Shown in pieces: positions 6,866 to 13,151 of a stretch of DNA of 17,666 nt. Under the pieces are notes generated by a model. That model did not search any database. It was not told the DNA's origin and saw only the letters and a program-made list of their open reading frames with translations. The stretch is from Chloroflexota bacterium (lineage in GTDB: Bacteria > Chloroflexota > Anaerolineae > UBA4142), in contig JACQGS010000124.1 in the NCBI GenBank assembly GCA_016199405.1, positions 1 through 17,666 on the forward strand, in the 5' to 3' direction. Position 1 is the stretch's first letter; each line of letters opens with the position of its first letter. Both the position numbers and the translations under genes were made by a program.

Positions 6866-7203
6866 ACTTTCCTCCACCCGTACTTTTCCAAATCGATTCG
6901 CGCGTCGCGTCCGAACCGGATGCCTTCGGCGCGTAGGCGCGCGCGTTGCTCGCGATAGCCCGGCGTCGGGCGGACGCTGATGCCGCCGCGCGCGTTGACG
7001 ACGCGATGCCACGGAATCTTTTCGTCGCCCGCGCGCATCGCCCAACCGACCGTGCGCGCGCCGCGCGGCATTCCCAGCGCCCGCGCGATTTGCCCGTACG
7101 TCGCGACGCGTCCGCGCGGGATGCGGCGGACGAGCGCGTAGACGCGAGAGAAGTAGGTTGAAGAAGCCGGTTTACGTGGATGGATTTCCGGTTTGACTTT
7201 CAC
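6862..7203 (-). CDS. Alkyltransferase-like protein (ATL), Cys replaced by Trp
   Basis: A 113-residue member of the O6-alkylguanine-DNA alkyltransferase family that lacks the alkyl-accepting Cys. The PCHRV active-site motif reads PWHRV (Trp65), as in ATL proteins such as E. coli YbaZ (Trp) and S. pombe Atl1. ATLs bind and flip O6-alkylguanine without repairing it and recruit nucleotide excision repair. Other family features are kept: VATYGQIARALGMPRGAR with Tyr36 and the Arg finger (Arg50, in ARTVGWAM), and the GGIS loop. Length fits the ATL class, with only the winged-helix DNA-binding domain. The start is GTG 7203, which overlaps the end of the PIN gene by 32 bases; no later in-frame start precedes the domain. 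It ends the AbrB-PIN-ATL cluster. Confidence 0.9.
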   Translation of the reverse strand: MKVKPEIHPRKPASSTYFSRVYALVRRIPRGRVATYGQIARALGMPRGARTVGWAMRAGDEKIPWHRVVNARGGISVRPTPGYREQRARLRAEGIRFGRDARIDLEKYGWRKV

Positions 7204-7729
7204 TCTTGGATTGGAATGGATCTTGCTCTTGAATTTCTTTCCACCCGCGCCGGCTGATCGCTTCCAATTGTTCGTGAGTCCATCTCATCACTTGGCTCAG
7301 GAATAAACCGGGTTTCATTACCTTGCCGGGCGCAAGCAAGCCGCGCAACTTTTCCGTACTCTCATTTTCATCCGTGAAATCGGTGTCGGTGGAAATAAAA
7401 TAATCCACGCGCGCTCGAATCGCGGCGAGGATTACGGGTACGTCTTCGAAATCACGCACAAGGTCGCGGTGAAATTCAATCTCTGTTTTGGTCGGCTCGG
7501 CAACCGTTTCGACATTCGCCAACGCGAGAAACGCCTCGAGTTTGGAGAGATGCTCTGGAAACAGTTCAGCCAGATAGTGCCGCGCGTCATCCAGCACGGA
7601 CGGCGAAACAACCAGCGTGATTTTGCGCCGTGCGGCAAGGCGCAAAATCTCGTACGGAAAGCGAGGAAAAGTCACGCCGCGAATTAGAATGTTCGCATCG
7701 GCGAAGACGCGAAGTCTGGCATTAGCCAT
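7172..7729 (-). CDS. PIN-domain toxin (VapC-like ribonuclease)
   Basis: A 185-residue protein with an N-terminal PIN domain (about 6-125) and a short C-terminal extension of unknown role. Acidic metal-binding residues are in the expected places: Asp11 in VFADANILIRG, Asp96 in FEDVPVI, and Asp115/Asp117 in YFISTDTDF. PIN toxins are Mg-dependent RNases that cleave tRNA or rRNA when not held by the antitoxin. Its ATG 7729 overlaps the stop of the AbrB-type gene (ATGGCTAA), the usual translational coupling of a type II toxin-antitoxin pair. Its own 3' end overlaps the ATL start by 32 bases. The family is secure; the cleavage target is unknown. A non-toxin PIN RNase role cannot be excluded. Confidence 0.85.
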   Translation of the reverse strand: MANARLRVFADANILIRGVTFPRFPYEILRLAARRKITLVVSPSVLDDARHYLAELFPEHLSKLEAFLALANVETVAEPTKTEIEFHRDLVRDFEDVPVILAAIRARVDYFISTDTDFTDENESTEKLRGLLAPGKVMKPGLFLSQVMRWTHEQLEAISRRGWKEIQEQDPFQSKSESQTGNPST

Positions 7730-8018
7730 GCCGCGCCCCGAACGACCGTTTACGCAAACTCGCTACAATCGTGTCGAGGTCTTCTTCTTGGCGGATTCCC
7801 TTTTTCTCGGCAGACTTGCCCACCTCCACGACCAGACTCGTCAACAAATTTTCCGCGATCCGTTCACGGCGCGTCGATGTTTTGGAAAGCATCACAACTC
7901 CGTCGGCAATTTGAAACCACGTCAGTTCTTCGCCTTCTTTCGCGCGTAATCCTTTGAGAATTTCTCTTGGCAATGTGACTTGGCCCCGCGTTCGGACTTT
8001 GGAAGATGCCATGACCAT
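7722..8018 (-). CDS. AbrB/MazE-type antitoxin
   Basis: A 98-residue protein with an N-terminal swapped-hairpin AbrB/SpoVT DNA-binding domain (residues 6-47: SKVRTRGQVTLPREIL, then GEELTWFQIADGVVML). A C-terminal charged tail (about 50-98) probably wraps the PIN toxin. ATG 8018 is supported by AGGAGG five bases upstream. It overlaps the PIN gene by 8 bases. Antitoxins of this type normally neutralise the toxin and repress their own operon as a complex. A TATAAT element at 8067-8072 may be part of the operon promoter. Assignment rests on the domain and on gene pairing. Confidence 0.88.
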   Translation of the reverse strand: MVMASSKVRTRGQVTLPREILKGLRAKEGEELTWFQIADGVVMLSKTSTRRERIAENLLTSLVVEVGKSAEKKGIRQEEDLDTIVASLRKRSFGARHG

Positions 8019-8054
8019 CTCAACCTCCTCGCACCCAAACCAGCTCGAGATTCA

Positions 8055-9149
8055 CTACCGATGCAGATTATACTCCGCTTTCAACGCCTTCAACAATTTG
8101 CCAAACGCCTCGTCGTACTTGCTTGCGCTGGAACTCCATTCACTGAAATCGCCGACGACTTTTGCGACCACATCCGATTTGCGCGGGTGCTCCCATTTCT
8201 CAAAAATGTAATCGTCAATGCGAATTGGAAACAAAATGTTCTTGCCCTCTTTGTCTTCACGGTTCAGCGCGCGTTCGATCTCGCGCAGAACCGGCCCGCT
8301 TTGCAGAGAATTTTCCGAGCAAACGACAATCAATTTGTCGTAGATGCGAATGCTCCGATCAATCTCTCCCCAAACCGGCTCGCCCCATTTTGCATCTTCC
8401 GGAAAGTACCACGTCCGTACATTTTTTGCTTGCAAGTCCGCGTACAGTCGTTCTGCGAATTGTTTATCTTTGGCGCTGTGACTGATGAAGCAAGAGTAAA
8501 ATTCAATCGGTTGTCCAACAAGCGAGCGTGCGTAAGTGATGAAAGTTTCAGGGACACCACAGCCGCGAAGAAAGACTTCGGGGATGTTTCCCTGAGAGCG
8601 AAAGATAGCGTCAATGCCAATGGTTGAAGGGGCTTCGTGAATGACGCTATCAAGACCCTTAGCTACGCTAAGATCAATATCTCCGAACCGAGTATGGCCT
8701 ATCCTAGTTCGTGAGAATTCTGCGCCAGTGAGATCTGCTCTCGTAAAATCAGCGCCACGAAGATCCGCATCAGACAGGTTCGCGTGACTCAAGTCTGCCA
8801 GACTGAGATCCGCTGCACGGAAATCGGTACGGATAAGTTGTGCTTTCCTAAGATCTGCCGCGAAGCAATCTGCCCCCATCAAATTTGCATCACTGAGGTC
8901 TGCATTTTCGAGAAGTGCCGAACTGAAGTCTGCTCCCCAGAGTTCACTCTTCTGAAGATCTACATTTCGAAGGTTACTTTCAAGCATTCCGCTATCTCGG
9001 TCAAACCCCCCAAAGTTTGCCATCCCCATCTTGACTCCCGCGAGCACGGCGCCGCTCAAGTCTATCGCTTTATGATGATTCTTCTTCCTCCACTCATTCC
9101 AAGCCTCCACACCCTGTTTGAGAATCGCGAGGTGTTCTGGGTTTGCCAT
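8055..9149 (-). CDS. Pentapeptide-repeat / TIR-domain protein
   Basis: A 364-residue two-part protein. Residues 28-165 are pentapeptide repeats of the A(D/N)LXX type (about 25, for example ADLSDANLMGADCFAADL), which fold into a right-handed square helix. Residues 175-215 are a linker (IPEVFLRGCGVPETFI). Residues 216-360 are a TIR domain: FYSCFISHSAKD at the first strand and box, WYFPEDAKWGEPVWGEIDRSI with Glu262 as candidate catalytic Glu, then DKLIVVCSENSLQS. Many bacterial TIR domains hydrolyse NAD+ or make cyclic ADP-ribose signals in phage defence; whether this one does is inferred. No membrane segment is seen. ATG 9149 has GAGGT seven bases upstream. The gene lies between tsaD and the toxin-antitoxin pair, and its coding strand looks less GC-rich than its neighbours, which hints at transfer. 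Confidence 0.9.
   Translation of the reverse strand: MANPEHLAILKQGVEAWNEWRKKNHHKAIDLSGAVLAGVKMGMANFGGFDRDSGMLESNLRNVDLQKSELWGADFSSALLENADLSDANLMGADCFAADLRKAQLIRTDFRAADLSLADLSHANLSDADLRGADFTRADLTGAEFSRTRIGHTRFGDIDLSVAKGLDSVIHEAPSTIGIDAIFRSQGNIPEVFLRGCGVPETFITYARSLVGQPIEFYSCFISHSAKDKQFAERLYADLQAKNVRTWYFPEDAKWGEPVWGEIDRSIRIYDKLIVVCSENSLQSGPVLREIERALNREDKEGKNILFPIRIDDYIFEKWEHPRKSDVVAKVVGDFSEWSSSASKYDEAFGKLLKALKAEYNLHR
8067..8096 (-). promoter_or_regulatory. Possible promoter of the AbrB-PIN-ATL operon
   Basis: Perfect -10 TATAAT (8072-8067) on the minus strand with a weak -35 TTGTTG (8096-8091) at 18 bp. It lies in the last codons of the TIR gene and would give a leader of about 40 nt before ATG 8018. 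Alternatively the operon is read through from the TIR gene. Confidence 0.35.
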
Positions 9150-9167
9150 TGGTTAGACCTCAGAAGT

Positions 9168-9215
9168 CAGATTGCAAACAACAGAAGAAATTCTGCGCCT
9201 GCCATATGCAATCTG
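9168..9215. repeat. Inverted repeat in the tsaD/TIR spacer
   Basis: CAGATTGCA (9168-9176) and TGCAATCTG (9207-9215) pair perfectly over 9 bp. Inside is a second small hairpin, CAGAA-GAAA-TTCTG (9182-9195). It merges with heptamer array D. Confidence 0.55.
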
Positions 9216-9265
9216 CACTCACCCATTCGCCTTCTGTCCTCTTTCATCTGTGCTCTGTAATCTGA
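9210..9265 (+). repeat. Heptamer repeat array D (8 units)
   Basis: Eight 7-nt units in register, consensus NNTCTGN (for example CTTCTGT, GCTCTGT, AATCTGA). The array begins in the tsaD/TIR spacer and continues into the tsaD coding region, supplying its last 15 or so codons and its stop. Confidence 0.75.
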
Positions 9266-10265
9266 GACTCGTCACCACATCCAAATCCCACCCGCTCCGC
9301 TCCCCGCGCTCCAAATGCCACCACGCGGCAGACGCGATCATCGCGCCATTGTCCACGCACAACTGCGGCGGCGGAATCAAGACCGGCACGGGCGCGCGCG
9401 CGATCATTTGCGCGCGCAGACGCGCATTCGCGGCGACGCCGCCGGCAAGCAATATCTGCGCGACGTGATGCTCTTGCGCGGCGCGAATTGTTTTTTCGAC
9501 CAGCACATCGGTGATCGCGGCTTGAAAGCTCGCAGCGATGTCTGCGACCGGCAGCGCGGCATTATCTAATTTACGAACCAGATGCAACGCGGCGGTTTTG
9601 AGTCCGCTAAAAGAAAAATTGTACGGGTCCGTCAGCCACGCGCGCGGCAACGCGAACGCGTTCGGGTCGCCGGTTTCGGCGGCTTTTTGAATCGCCGGAC
9701 CGCCGGGAAATCCCAAGCCCAGCAAACGCGCGACCTTGTCAAACGCTTCGCCGGCGGCGTCGTCAATCGTGTGCCCGAGTTGGCGGTAATCGTTGTGCGC
9801 GCACATTAAAACAATTTCGGAATGACCGCCGGAAACGATCAACGCGATCAATGGAAAGATTTTTTCTTCGTGTTTCTTCGTGTCCTTCGTGGACAATTCT
9901 AGCCAATTCGCGTAAATGTGACCTTCGAGGTGATTGATGCCGATGAGCGGCTTGTCATTCGCGAACGCGATCGCCTTCGCGGTATTGACGCCAACAAGGA
10001 GTGAGCCGGCGAGTCCGGGTCCGTGCGTCACCGCGACTGCCGCGAGATCGCGGAATGCGATGCCGGCATCTTTCAATGCGTCTTCAATCACCGGGATTAT
10101 TTTGAGGACGTGCTCGCGCGAGGCAATTTCCGGAAATACGCCGCCGTACGGCGCGTGCAAATCAATTTGCGACGCGACGACGTTGGAAAGAATTCGCCGC
10201 CCATTTTCCACCACCGACGCGGCGGTTTCGTCGCAAGAGGTCTCAATGCCGAGAATAAGAGCCAT
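9219..10265 (-). CDS. tsaD: tRNA N6-threonylcarbamoyladenosine transferase TsaD
   Basis: Transfers threonylcarbamoyl from TC-AMP to A37 of ANN-decoding tRNAs, working with TsaB and TsaE. The 348-residue ASKHA-fold protein keeps the family signatures: LGIETSCDETAASVV at the N-terminus, HGPGLAGSLLVG (81-92), the metal ligands His112 and His116 in NHLEGH, VSGGHSE (144-150), and the C-terminal Asp305 in CVDNGAMIA. I chose ATG 10265 over an upstream in-frame start at 10349, because the extra 28 residues come from heptamer repeat DNA and do not belong to the family. Two oddities: residues 125-135 (STKDTKKHEEK) are encoded by a 10-nt-period repeat in the loop before the SGGH segment, and the last 15 or so residues are encoded by array D. 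Confidence 0.95.
   Translation of the reverse strand: MALILGIETSCDETAASVVENGRRILSNVVASQIDLHAPYGGVFPEIASREHVLKIIPVIEDALKDAGIAFRDLAAVAVTHGPGLAGSLLVGVNTAKAIAFANDKPLIGINHLEGHIYANWLELSTKDTKKHEEKIFPLIALIVSGGHSEIVLMCAHNDYRQLGHTIDDAAGEAFDKVARLLGLGFPGGPAIQKAAETGDPNAFALPRAWLTDPYNFSFSGLKTAALHLVRKLDNAALPVADIAASFQAAITDVLVEKTIRAAQEHHVAQILLAGGVAANARLRAQMIARAPVPVLIPPPQLCVDNGAMIASAAWWHLERGERSGWDLDVVTSLRLQSTDERGQKANG
9864..9893 (+). repeat. 10-nt-period repeat inside tsaD
   Basis: TTCTTCGTGT occurs twice in tandem (9864-9883), followed by the degenerate copy CCTTCGTGGA. Read on the tsaD strand it encodes the hydrophilic STKDTKKHEEK insertion. I recall the same kind of sequence as a dispersed repeat in many environmental genomes. 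Confidence 0.7.
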
Positions 10266-10270
10266 TTCCA

Positions 10271-10354
10271 AATTTTCAATTTTCGCTTGCCGATTTGCGA
10301 TTGAGGGAAGCCGCACCAGTGGCGTGAATCGCAAATCGAAAATTGGCAATTATT
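10271..10354 (+). repeat. Heptamer repeat array E with inverted halves
   Basis: Units of 7 nt (AATTTTC twice, GCTTGCC, GATTTGC, GATTGAG) run to 10305. After eight unit lengths, still in register, come AATCGCA, AATCGAA and AATTGGC. CGATTTGCGATT (10291-10302) is the reverse complement of AATCGCAAATCG (10327-10338), so the array can form a hairpin. It fills the gap between the PP2C-like gene and tsaD and includes the PP2C-like stop codon. Confidence 0.72.
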
Positions 10355-12650
10355 GGGGTATCGTCGCCAAGTACGCCGTCCTGCCGCTCACGATAAAAAA
10401 GCGACGATTCGTTTCGTCCACCGCGAGCGATTGCAATGCGTTGAACGCATCGCCGAACTGACCGCTGGGACGAAATTGGCGTTGAAATTTGCCGGACACT
10501 TTATCAATTTGCACAATGCGCCGGTTGCCGGCGTCGGCGAGATAGAGCGAACTGAGCGCGGCGGTCGTAAAGAGCGCGTTCGGTTTCACGAGCGGCGGAT
10601 CGAGCTCGCGGACCGCAAAATCAACCGGCTTGCCGGCGACGTAACGAAGAACGTTCGCATTCGCGCGCAACACCCACACATCGCCGTCAATCGCGATGTC
10701 CGCCGCGTCGGACAAATTCGCGCTGACGCCGGGCTGAAAGTACGTCGTGGATGCCGACCAGCCGCCATCGCTCCCCGGCACATATTTGAGAATTTGATTC
10801 GCGAGCGGATCGAGTAAATATAAATTGCCGGTATAGCCGGACGCCAGCGTCGCGCTTTTCCATTTGGGCGCATCGCTTGCCGCGCGCGGCGTCCATTTGC
10901 CGGTCTGCAAATCATACTGCAAAAAAATTCCGCTGCGTTCCAGCGCGACCAATCGCCCGGCATCGTTCCAAAATAGATCAATCAAATCCGCGACCGTGCG
11001 GTCGGCGAACTTATCGCCGGCTTTGAGGATGACACCGGCGTTTTCGCCAAACGGCGCGGCGCGCGAACCGACATCGTCCACGACGTACCGATAAACTTTT
11101 TCCGCGCCGCGATCCAAAACGAAAACGTTGGGCCACTGCGCGACGATGCGCGTCGCGCTCGTCTTGGGATCGGCATATGTCGCGAACGATGAAAGAAAAA
11201 CAACCGAGATGCCGTTGAGCGTGTCCAATAAATCTTGCGCCGCGAAATACGCGTTGCGCGCCGGCAAACTCGTGGGGCTGAGTGCGCGGGCTTGATCCGC
11301 GAGCGCGAGCGCGGATTGCGCGGCTTGGCGCGCGGCATTCTTATCCGATTTTTCCAATCGCTTGGCATTTTCCAACCCGCCGTTCGCTTGATCGATCCAT
11401 TGCGCTGTTTGCGCGGCTTGCCGGCGTTGCGCGTCCTGCCGATCCACAAACCACGCGCTCGCGCCAACCAGAATCAAAATCACCGGCAGAACCAGCGCTG
11501 CCATGCGCCACCCGGCTTGCGCATCGGGTGAAGGCGCGCTATTTTTTCCCGCCGCGTCTGGTTTGGGCTCGCCCGGCAAAAAGACGCGCAACGCGCGCGC
11601 GAGAAAAGCCATCGTCGCGCGTCCGAGCGAATCCATGCCGCGTCCGAGGCGCGCCGACCACGCGCTCCAATCCACGCGCGCGAAAATTCCGGCAACTATC
11701 TGCCCGCTTTTCGCGGCGATGCTCATGAGCGTCGAACTGACTGGCACGCGCGGGCTCGGCGCGATCTCCGGCGTGGGCGCGCCTATTTTTTTAACCGGCG
11801 GACGCGCGGCAATCGGCGCGGGCTCGATCTCAAGCGCACGCATCGGTTCTGCTTCTGCCGCCGGGGGAGCAGTGTGAATAGTTTCCGTCGCGGGCGCGGG
11901 CGGCGGCAACGCGTCGTCCGCAACGCGAATCGCAATCACCGAAAGATCCGATGCGCCGGCAATATCTTCGAGCGCCATGACTATGTCGTCCGGGTAGCGG
12001 TCGGCGAGCGTATCGACCAATTCTTCGTCGGTGAGCAAATTTTTCTTGAGCGCGCGCGTGGAAACCAGAACAGCATCGCCGGGGAATAGCGTCGCGTGAA
12101 AAATATCCGGCGTGTAATTGCGCGTCTTGCCGAGCGGACACGCGCCGGGCGTAGGGAAATTGCCGTCCTCTTGCTCGGCGTCGAACCAGATGGAGGCGGG
12201 CGGAAAACTGGAGAGTTGCTTATCGCGCAAAAGGCAGGTGACGCCGGGACCGGCTTGCGCGATAAAAAGATCATCGTCGCGCACGACCGCGGCGACCAGC
12301 CCGCCGATCCGGCGCGCGTCCGGCGCGAGCGCGGCATTGTGTTGAAAAAAGAAATCGTTCGCCGCGCGCGCGGCATCCGAGAGCGCGAGCGAGATCGGTC
12401 CGCGGCTGGCGGCGTACGCGCGGCGCGCGGTTTCGATGATTTCGCGCGCGAGTTCATCGCGCCCTTCCGTTTCGCCAAAGACATCCGCGACGAGATATAA
12501 CGCCCCGCGCCCGGCGTCGGCGTTGAAAATGGCGAGGTTGTCCGGCGCTTCTTGCCACGCGCCGTCGAGGATGCTCAATTGCGCGGAAATTATTTCGCGG
12601 GTCACGCGGCGATTATACAACGCGACGCGCGGAATGTAAATCAATGCCAT
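10350..12650 (-). CDS. PP2C-like domain / transmembrane / propeller-like protein
   Basis: A 766-residue protein of unknown function. Residues 15-245 resemble a PPM (PP2C) Ser/Thr phosphatase: VADVFGE (54-60) in place of DGMGG, AGPGVTCLLRD in place of GDSR, LFPGDAVLVSTRAL (188-201) in place of the GD..L..SDG segment, and ASDLSVIAI (233-241) in place of DNITV. The SDG Asp is lost, so activity is doubtful. Residues 246-380 are a Pro/Ala-rich linker, 383-402 one transmembrane helix, 405-475 an Ala/Gln-rich helix. Residues 500-766 contain repeated WVLRANANVLRY- and LYLADAGNRRIVQIDK-like blades of an NHL-type propeller, presumably outside the cell. ATG 12650 has no SD and lies inside a palindrome; GTG 12605, directly after a good promoter, is a serious alternative. 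tsaD follows 84 bp downstream. Confidence 0.75.
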   Translation of the reverse strand: MALIYIPRVALYNRRVTREIISAQLSILDGAWQEAPDNLAIFNADAGRGALYLVADVFGETEGRDELAREIIETARRAYAASRGPISLALSDAARAANDFFFQHNAALAPDARRIGGLVAAVVRDDDLFIAQAGPGVTCLLRDKQLSSFPPASIWFDAEQEDGNFPTPGACPLGKTRNYTPDIFHATLFPGDAVLVSTRALKKNLLTDEELVDTLADRYPDDIVMALEDIAGASDLSVIAIRVADDALPPPAPATETIHTAPPAAEAEPMRALEIEPAPIAARPPVKKIGAPTPEIAPSPRVPVSSTLMSIAAKSGQIVAGIFARVDWSAWSARLGRGMDSLGRATMAFLARALRVFLPGEPKPDAAGKNSAPSPDAQAGWRMAALVLPVILILVGASAWFVDRQDAQRRQAAQTAQWIDQANGGLENAKRLEKSDKNAARQAAQSALALADQARALSPTSLPARNAYFAAQDLLDTLNGISVVFLSSFATYADPKTSATRIVAQWPNVFVLDRGAEKVYRYVVDDVGSRAAPFGENAGVILKAGDKFADRTVADLIDLFWNDAGRLVALERSGIFLQYDLQTGKWTPRAASDAPKWKSATLASGYTGNLYLLDPLANQILKYVPGSDGGWSASTTYFQPGVSANLSDAADIAIDGDVWVLRANANVLRYVAGKPVDFAVRELDPPLVKPNALFTTAALSSLYLADAGNRRIVQIDKVSGKFQRQFRPSGQFGDAFNALQSLAVDETNRRFFIVSGRTAYLATIPQ
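12612..12640 (-). promoter_or_regulatory. Near-consensus promoter inside the 5' end of the PP2C-like gene
   Basis: On the minus strand TTTACA (12640-12635), a 17-bp spacer and TATAAT (12617-12612), 11 of 12 matches. The predicted start is near 12605, exactly at an in-frame GTG. If real, it would make a leaderless transcript and a protein 15 residues shorter. Confidence 0.5.
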
Positions 12651-12687
12651 CCGTAGAGACGCCCCGGCGGGGCGTCTCTACGGATGG
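12647..12687. repeat. Perfect 19-bp palindrome with 3-nt loop
   Basis: Arms 12647-12665 (CCATCCGTAGAGACGCCCC) and 12669-12687 pair without mismatch around GGC. The core GTAGAGACG recalls dispersed palindromes of cyanobacteria and Chloroflexus-like bacteria (from memory). It lies between the divergent PP2C-like gene and rpsF and includes the ATG at 12650. No T tract follows on either strand, so it is not an obvious terminator. Confidence 0.85.
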
Positions 12688-12700
12688 CACGTTCAAGAAT

Positions 12701-12729
12701 TTGCGCGTTTGAATCAACGATGCTATAAT
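12701..12729 (+). promoter_or_regulatory. Promoter of the rpsF-ssb-rpsR operon
   Basis: TTGCGC (12701-12706), a 17-bp spacer ending in TGC, and TATAAT (12724-12729): a perfect extended -10. Expected start near 12736, giving a leader of about 74 nt to the TTG start of rpsF. Confidence 0.65.
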
Positions 12730-12809
12730 CCCGCGAGTTCGCAGTTACGACCGACTGCCTTTCTGCTCCGCGCGTGGACGCGGCGCAAACCCAGAGAGAG
12801 GAGCCAATC

Positions 12810-13097
12810 TTGGCATATGAATTGATCTATATCATCCGCCCGACGGCGGATGAGCAAGCGCTCGCGGCGGTGAATGAGAAGGTTCAAAAAATTATCACCG
12901 GCAATGCGGGCGAAGTTTTAAAGCGCGACGATTGGGGCAAGAAGCGACTGGCGTATCCGTTGCTGAAATTCAATGAAGGATTTTATCACGCGTTGCAGTT
13001 GAACTTGCCATCCCCCGCCGTCCGCGAAGTCGAACGTTCCCTTCAGCTTACCGAAGACATCCTGCGTTATTTGATCGTGCGCGTCGATCAACCATAA
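12810..13097 (+). CDS. rpsF: 30S ribosomal protein S6
   Basis: S6 of the small subunit platform, which binds 16S rRNA with S18. The product has 95 residues, a normal length. AYELIYIIRPTADEQ at the N-terminus, WGKKRLAYPLLKFNEGFYHALQL (about 41-63) and the final LTEDILRYLIVRVD are typical of the family. The start is TTG 12810, six bases after AGAGAGGAG. An in-frame GTG at 12774 would add 12 residues not found in S6 and lacks an SD. First gene of the operon with ssb and rpsR, the common bacterial order. Confidence 0.95.
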   Translation: MAYELIYIIRPTADEQALAAVNEKVQKIITGNAGEVLKRDDWGKKRLAYPLLKFNEGFYHALQLNLPSPAVREVERSLQLTEDILRYLIVRVDQP

Positions 13098-13151
13098 CCG
13101 CGAGGGCATCGTTGCCCGCGCGGCAATCGTATTTTCCAAGGAGGGAAAACG

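Noticed and set aside
6862..7203. Active O6-methylguanine-DNA methyltransferase
   Set aside because: The acceptor Cys is Trp (PWHRV), so direct repair is not possible; the ATL class fits.
8650..9070. Qnr-like gyrase-protecting pentapeptide protein
   Set aside because: The repeats are part of a larger protein ending in a TIR domain, unlike Qnr or MfpA, which consist almost only of repeats.
10266..10349. Upstream start giving TsaD 28 extra residues
   Set aside because: The extension is translated heptamer repeat DNA; the family begins at MALILGIETS.
12647..12687. Terminator
   Set aside because: The stem is strong but no T tract follows on either strand, and no gene ends there.
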